DNA of 64,000 bases, from assembly GCA_000708835.1 (NCBI GenBank), contig DF237260.1:1-64000 (forward strand), written 5' to 3'. A program made the translations under genes and the position numbers. Positions within the stretch are counted from its first letter, which is position 1, and every line of letters starts with the position of its first letter. Positions 58,676 through 64,000 of the stretch are shown one piece after another. The notes under the pieces were generated by a model. The model made no database searches, was not told the origin of the DNA, and saw nothing but the letters and a program-made list of their open reading frames with translations. The DNA is from Klebsormidium nitens (taxonomy: Eukaryota > Streptophyta > Klebsormidiophyceae > Klebsormidiales > Klebsormidiaceae).

Positions 58676-61600
58676 CTAGCTGCCCCACGCCTTCTTGCCC
58701 CGCTGCAGCTTCTTCTTGAAACCCTTCGAATCTTTCCGCCGATTGACACGGCTCTTGAGCTTGGCCCGCTGCGCCGCGAGCGGAGCGCGCTTCATTTTCG
58801 CCTTCTGCTTCTCCTTGTTGCTCGCGCCACCCGACTTCTTCTTGCCGCGCGCCTTGGACGACCCGAACCGGCCGCGGTCCTCGCGCCCGGCTTGGATGGA
58901 CGCCATACGTTGCTCCTGGAGGAGTAATCAAGCGCGTAAACGGCAGGAGTAAACAGCGCCTTCAAATCAGACCTTTAGATTCATCGTTGGTAAAAGATAC
59001 ACAGAAGACGGAGAAGCGCGGGCGAAAGAAGGAGACAGACCGAGAAGCGACGACTCCGCACACGAGGAGCTCGAACGCGGTCAACTTTGGGTCCGAGGTG
59101 CTGTTTACGCAACAAACTCACGTCTACGTCAGCAGCTCAGTACCAGCCTAACCGTACACGTCTTGCCCGGCACTCTCTGATAGCGGATAGGCAATAAATC
59201 GAAGCGAAAAAGACACAGAAAGACCCACTTTGCTCCACCTTGTCAAAATTCGTACCAAACAAGAACATCTCACCTTCTCCCGCTTCTTCCGTATCGTTGC
59301 GTCCAAGTCCCCTGGGTCCACGCGCCGCTCGCTCAGGTCCCCGCGGGCCTTGGTCGGTGCGGCGTCGCCCTCTTTCCCCTTCACTTTCCGCACGCCGTGC
59401 TTCGCCATCGCCGCCTCCAGGGCCTTCTTCGCCTGCAGCCGCCGGATCCGCCGGAAGTCCTCGTCCGACAAAATCCCGTCCGCGCTGACGTCAGCGATGA
59501 CGTCATCCTCCGCCACCGTTACTGCCGACAGCTCCGCCGCCTTGCGCTTCAAGCTGCGCAGGCTCGCCGAGGCGTTGACCGCCGGCGTCCCGTCGTTCGC
59601 CGGTTCGCTAGGACCCGCCACGTCGGGTCCGCTTTTCGCGATGACGTCAGCAAGCTCGTCATTGTCGTCGGACGACCCTGCCTCGTCGTCCGAGCCGGCG
59701 TCCGCTCCCTCGCCGCCGGATTCCGCGGCCTCGTCACCGGAACCCGCCTCCTCGGCGTCGGAGTCCGCCCCCTCGTCGTCCGAGTCCATATCCTCAAAGC
59801 CCTCGCTTTCCTCCCCGCTCTCGTTCTCTCTCCCTTCCACAAACTCCGCATTCAGACTCCCATTCGCGTCTCTCTCGTGCACTCTCTGCTTCTTTCTAGA
59901 GGGATCCCCCTCAGCCTCTTTTCCGATCTCCTCCTCTCCCTCCGCGAAAGTCTTCCTCTTTCTAGAGACCCGTTCTTCCGCGTCGCTATCTTCTTCGTCG
60001 CTTCCCTCTTCGTCGCTCGATTCCGTGTCCGGTTCCGCCAGGAGCTCCGCTCCCGGAACGCTGGACGGAACCTCCTTTTCTCCATACGCTTTGGGCTTGG
60101 CCTCGAGATCGGCACCGCGCCCGCGGTCCTTCTTTTCAAGCAGGGACGGCGCGAGCTGTGGAAGGAATCGAACCATGTCAATCGATGAAACCGATAATGG
60201 CACCCGAATTCAGCGCGAAGCAGTAGGGGATGCTTTCCTCAAGTGATGAGTCGTTCGACAGGGTGATTCAGTTTGTGAAAATGCTCGTCTTGAGCGAGAA
60301 GACCAGTTTCGGCGCCTAAGGTCCTGGCATCTGCTTTCAACCTCCTCTTACCAAGGGCTGAGGCCAAGATGACGATACCCAAAAGCAGCCCCTAGGTACG
60401 ACTTGCAGATTGGCCTCCATATAGGAAGCCCTACCTCCCGGAACAGCGAGATGAGCGAGCGCGCAGCGGTCGCGACGGCCTTCTCGCGCGACTTCTTGTA
60501 GAGCGCGAGGTCTTGCAGCAGGTCCGCGGTCATGAGCAGCGGCATGCGCGCGCACAGCTCGCGCACCGTCTTCAGGCCGACGGCCATCACCTCGGGGCGC
60601 GCGCGGTCGTGCACGAACTGGTTCACCAGCTGCCGCAGAACGGGCTCAACCGCGTCGGGAGGAACCTGTAACCAGGAAAAAGGGGCGGGGGAGTGAAGAT
60701 TGGTCTGAATTAGCGTGGTAGTGCACGGATCGGTTCACCAGCTCAACTGGCGCAGCACCGGCTCCACCGCGTCGGGGGGGACCTGAGACACCAGAAAGAA
60801 GGGGGGGAGAGTGAAAAACTTGATCATGCAGGATGCGCGCCGGTCGTGAATGGAATCACGGGCGCAGCACCGAATAGACCCCATCGGGGGGGGACCTGGA
60901 ACCAGAAGAAAAAGCGGAGGGAGATGATGATTTTGCATCTGATGTGCGTGCGGTCTTGCACGACTGAATTACCAGGTGCTGTAGAACCGGCTGCACCACA
61001 ACTGGGGGACCTGCCAGAGCTGTACCAGACTTTACTTTTGGTAACCGCAGTCGAAGCTGCTGCACGTATCAAAGTGCGTTGCATGATGGAGTTTTCCGGA
61101 TCAAAAGTGCCGACATGGGATCCCTTATAGAAGGGAATAGCGGTTAAAACAGAACTTAATACCTTCAAGAAAGGGGTTCGCAATCCGATCAAATTATGTA
61201 GCTTCAAAGCGATGCTTGCCGTGAAGGTTAGGAATTAGGCCTCACCTGGTCGTGGCAGGCCTGCACGAGCGCGGCGAGGAGGTGGGTGACGTCACGCTGA
61301 TGCGGCTGCACGTAGCGCTGGAGGTACGGGTAGAAGTTGAGCAGCAGCAGGCGGTGCACGCCGATGACGCGCGAGATGACGTTCATCATCATCAGCTTCA
61401 CCTGCGCGGAAGCACGGGGATGACGTCAGCTTGAGAAACACCTGGATGACGTCAAGGACGAGCCGCAGAATGCACAAGTGAGCACCTTTACAAGGTGCAT
61501 TGCGTTCCGACCGTCCGGGGTCGTTATTTTTCGCCTTCTGCTGCTTTCTCGAACACCTAAGACAGGAAGACAGAAGACGAAAATGAAGAAGAGAGAAGGC

Positions 61601-64000
61601 AAAACCGAATGACAGGACCACAAGCGATCAGCGGTTCTCGGGAGTGACAGGAAGGCACAAATTGGGAGGCAGACCGTAGGTATCTGAGAAAGCTCACAGC
61701 GCATCTCATCACAGCGAGGAGTGTGAAGACCGAGGGATCGAAGAAGCACAATTGAACCTTAGACGGAGAGATGAAAGAAGCACAAACAAATCGTAAGACA
61801 GAGAGATCAAAGGAGCAGAAATGAAGGGGTCATAGCGCACCTCGAACCGCTCGCTGCACGCGCGCAGCCGCGCAAACAGCCGCTCCACAAAGCCCTGCGG
61901 GTCATTCAGCAGCTGCAGCGCCGCAAAGCTGACGGCGCCCCCGCCCTCCTTCGACCGCTGCTGCTTCTTCAAGCTCTGCATCACTCGCTTCAATTTCGCC
62001 TGCTTCTTCTTCTTGCTGCTTCCCGTCCCCTTTTTGTAAGCTTTGTAAATATCTTCCTTGTTTGGCTGCACAGCGGGGGTTGCCCCTGGGGCTTCGTCGT
62101 CGCTGGACTCGGATTCGGAGCCGTCGTCGGTGCGCTCGTCGGTGCCGAGGAAGAACTTGAGGGCGGCGATCATGATCCTGAGAAGGGGTACGTTGATACT
62201 TTGAGACTTCGGAACAGGCTATAGCTGTCAACACGTAGAGGGGGGAAAGAAAAGATTCAGATGGTCGTAAAGTGCAACAACTGGTTCGAATTTCGAGCCG
62301 TCGTTGGTGCGCTCATTGATGCCGAGAAAAGACTTGCGGGCCGCTCTTAAAAAGCCTGATGACAGAAGTGACAGAAGTGACAGAAGACGCCTTGCAAATG
62401 ATAATTGAGTCAGGTCGAACGGGCTCGAAAGAAACGATGAGTGACAACCACTCTGCTATGACGACCCGAAAAGACTTGCTCGAAACAAAGTCAAGCATTT
62501 GAAACCTCCTCTGCAGCGGTCTTTTCGACAAGACTTCAATCTAGGTGTAGAAGCTTTAGATATAGTAAGCTAACCAGCCTGGGACGGATGGGGTTAATCT
62601 GGGGTTTGGGGTAGTGCGGGTACCGAGCGGGTGATTGTGAGGGTTGGATTTTCAATGTCAGGGTAGAAACTTACTATACCTAGAGCTTACTGTACCTGAA
62701 TGAAGGCGTCCTTTCAAGCCTACCCGATCAAGAAAGGAGGACGTGGTAGTGACAGCTGAAAGAGTCGAAGTACCAACAAGATCTCTGTTGACGATGACGA
62801 ACTCACATTCGAGCCCTCCCCCAAGCGTCTGGCCACCTCCACCTAGTCTAGATACAGCCCAACAAGAAACAATAATGTGAAGATGTACCACACTGCAACT
62901 CAGTATCAGAATCCTAAGGCCCAGAGCAAGGGTAACAAAAGCAAGTATTCCTAACAATCAAAACTTCGAATATCTTCAGACCACTCACCTCGACTTGCTG
63001 TGCTGGCAGGCGCTCGCGATCACGTTTACCGAGCGCGCGTCCGTCCACACTTGACGCTTGTGCAGCTCGATCAGCACCGCGAGCGACTTCTTTGCGGCGG
63101 TCTCGTTCTCGTCGTTGACCATGCTGTAGAGGAAGTTTTGCAGCGAGCGGTTCATGCGCTCGTCGCGGTGCTTCCGGTTGAGCGCGCTGATGTCGTGCAC
63201 GATGTGCGAGAAGAGCAGCTGGCGGAGCGACTTGTCGGGGCAGCGGAAGAGGCGGAAGAAGAGCGGGAACAGCGTCGCGGGGCCGACCACCTGCGACGGG
63301 TCGGGAAAGGCATGAAGTGAGGTGCTGACGGAGTCATCAGATTAATAACCGCCAATCCGTAGTCGGCATCTTATGGTTGAGACTAGGACAGTATCTGAAT
63401 ATCTTCAAGCCCCCAACTGTCAGTTTGTGGACGGAAACGGTTCAATATACTTGAGATCGACTTATCTTGCTTGAGGAAGAAGGAAAATCATCAAAGGGAC
63501 CGAAGGTGTTGCAAAAGAAATGGTGGAGAGATTCTTGGGAGGTGGATAGAAGGTCGTGGCAGGAATTGGCGTACAGTCACTGGCAATAAGGGGAGGGACA
63601 AGCTTGTTCATGTTTCAGGCTGGCCTAAGACGCGCCAACTCAGACGACTCCTTGGAATGTACGTAACCAATATATTTCTGGAAATTGCAATACACTCTAA
63701 GTCCTCCACTCCCCGCAATGCGTCTCTCCTTCGACCTTGGAATCAATAAATAGCTGTTGCAACAGAAGAAGCAAAACGCAAGAAACACCAAGTCCAATGC
63801 TGGGGTGTATGACGCAAAGGTGCACGACCATGATTGGACCTCCCCGCCAAACCTAGTGCACAGGGATCCCCTCACCTGCTTGTTCCTGAGAAGAATTAGC
63901 GCTTGCGCAAGGGTCTTGCGCAAGCCATGATCCAGAATCATGCTGTGCTGGTCTAGCAGGTCCATGATCTCTTGGGGAAAAGTAGCCAAGTCCTTGGGGT
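58676..64000 (-). CDS. SDA1: SDA1, nucleolar 60S ribosome-biogenesis protein (N-terminus beyond window)
   Basis: Seven minus-strand exons join in phase: from beyond 64000 to 63876, then 63290-62989, 62177-61841, 61401-61246, 60665-60435, 60155-59274 and 58915-58676. The visible part is about 757 residues and lacks the start of the protein. Family blocks are clear: FPQEIMDLLDQHSMIL, ALILLRNKQ, FFRLFRCPDKSLRQLLF, AALKFFLGTD, the SDA1-box-like NVISRVIGVHRLLLLNFYP and PDAVEPVLRQLVNQFV, and SLFRELAPSLLEKKDRG. An acidic Asp/Glu/Ser tract of about 200 residues follows, then EQRMASIQAGREDRGRFG and a Lys/Arg-rich tail ending in KKAWGS. SDA1 acts in pre-60S maturation and nuclear export; nucleolar location is inferred from the family. 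The intron before 60665 holds three decayed copies of the following exon start. Confidence 0.93.
60591..61050 (-). repeat. Decayed tandem copies of an SDA1 intron end plus exon start
   Basis: The true exon starts at 60665. Copies of its acceptor and about the first 75 bases start at 60782, 60895 and 61010 on the minus strand, a period of about 115 bp. Copy 60782 encodes VPPDAVEPVLRQL and then shifts frame to a stop by a four-base insertion. Copy 60895 has lost the frame after two codons. Copy 61010 reaches a similar QPVLQHLVIQ in a shifted frame. All keep an AG after a pyrimidine-rich tract, so each is a potential decoy acceptor. Confidence 0.9.
62545..62700 (+). repeat. Telomere-like dispersed element, copy 4 (SDA1 intron)
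   Basis: The core has GGGGTTAATCTGGGGTTTGG, GTGCGGGTACCGAGCGGGTG and GAGGGTTGG. It is flanked by ATATAGTAAGCTAACC on the left and GAAACTTACTATACC on the right, inverted relative to each other. It matches the element near 32800 in layout and termini and lies in the SDA1 intron between 62177 and 62989. Confidence 0.65.

Noticed and set aside
59230-60246. Long open frame of 338 codons on the plus strand
   Set aside because: It is the antisense shadow of the acidic, GC-rich SDA1 exon at 59274-60155, whose minus-strand frame joins in phase to recognised SDA1 exons.

Overview
This is a 64 kb piece of nuclear DNA from an intron-rich eukaryote of the green lineage. Receptor-like kinases of plant type with Cys-rich SPARK-like ectodomains, short to medium introns with GT...AG borders, balanced base composition and TTTAGGG-like motifs point to a streptophyte. 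A charophyte alga such as Klebsormidium fits best, but that is an inference, not something a marker in the window proves. Gene models below were assembled by eye: splice sites were chosen so that phases match and protein families stay continuous.

Layout. 1-1920: a repeat field with 114-bp tandem units that keep a minus-strand frame open as a 38-residue repeat. 1921-6035: mostly gene-poor, with a three-copy 56-bp tandem repeat. 6036-10019 (minus): a six-exon gene for an RHS/Crinkler-like protein, made of a coiled coil, a P-loop NTPase, an AT-hook and a restriction-endonuclease-like C-terminus. 11217-42674 (plus): three tandem copies (A, B, C) of a 12-exon receptor-like kinase gene with two SPARK-like Cys modules, one membrane span and an RD-type kinase. 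Promoters, introns and 3' flanks were duplicated along with the exons. Copy C carries three lesions in its first Cys module, and each coincides with a new splice site that would keep the reading frame. 43622-47779 (minus): U11-48K (SNRNP48), a protein of the minor spliceosome. 48849-51606 (plus): a Cys-type, omega-like glutathione S-transferase, divergent from SNRNP48; a small inverted-repeat element with tRNA-like A and B boxes lies between them. 52708-57345 (minus): an unrecognised two-span membrane protein. 58676-64000 (minus, cut by the window edge): SDA1, a ribosome-biogenesis protein.

Cross-cutting observations. Three different genes (receptor kinase A, the unknown membrane protein, SDA1) carry local tandem duplications that span a 3' splice site and the start of the following exon, giving tandem or decayed acceptor sites. 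A fragment of the SNRNP48 3' end lies between receptor kinases B and C. A telomere-like dispersed element is present four times in two orientations.

The genes do not form one pathway. Three are housekeeping (SDA1, SNRNP48, GST), three are surface receptors from a local expansion, and one is an effector- or transposon-related NTPase/nuclease. The receptor array and the RHS/Crinkler-like gene are the accessory part of the window.
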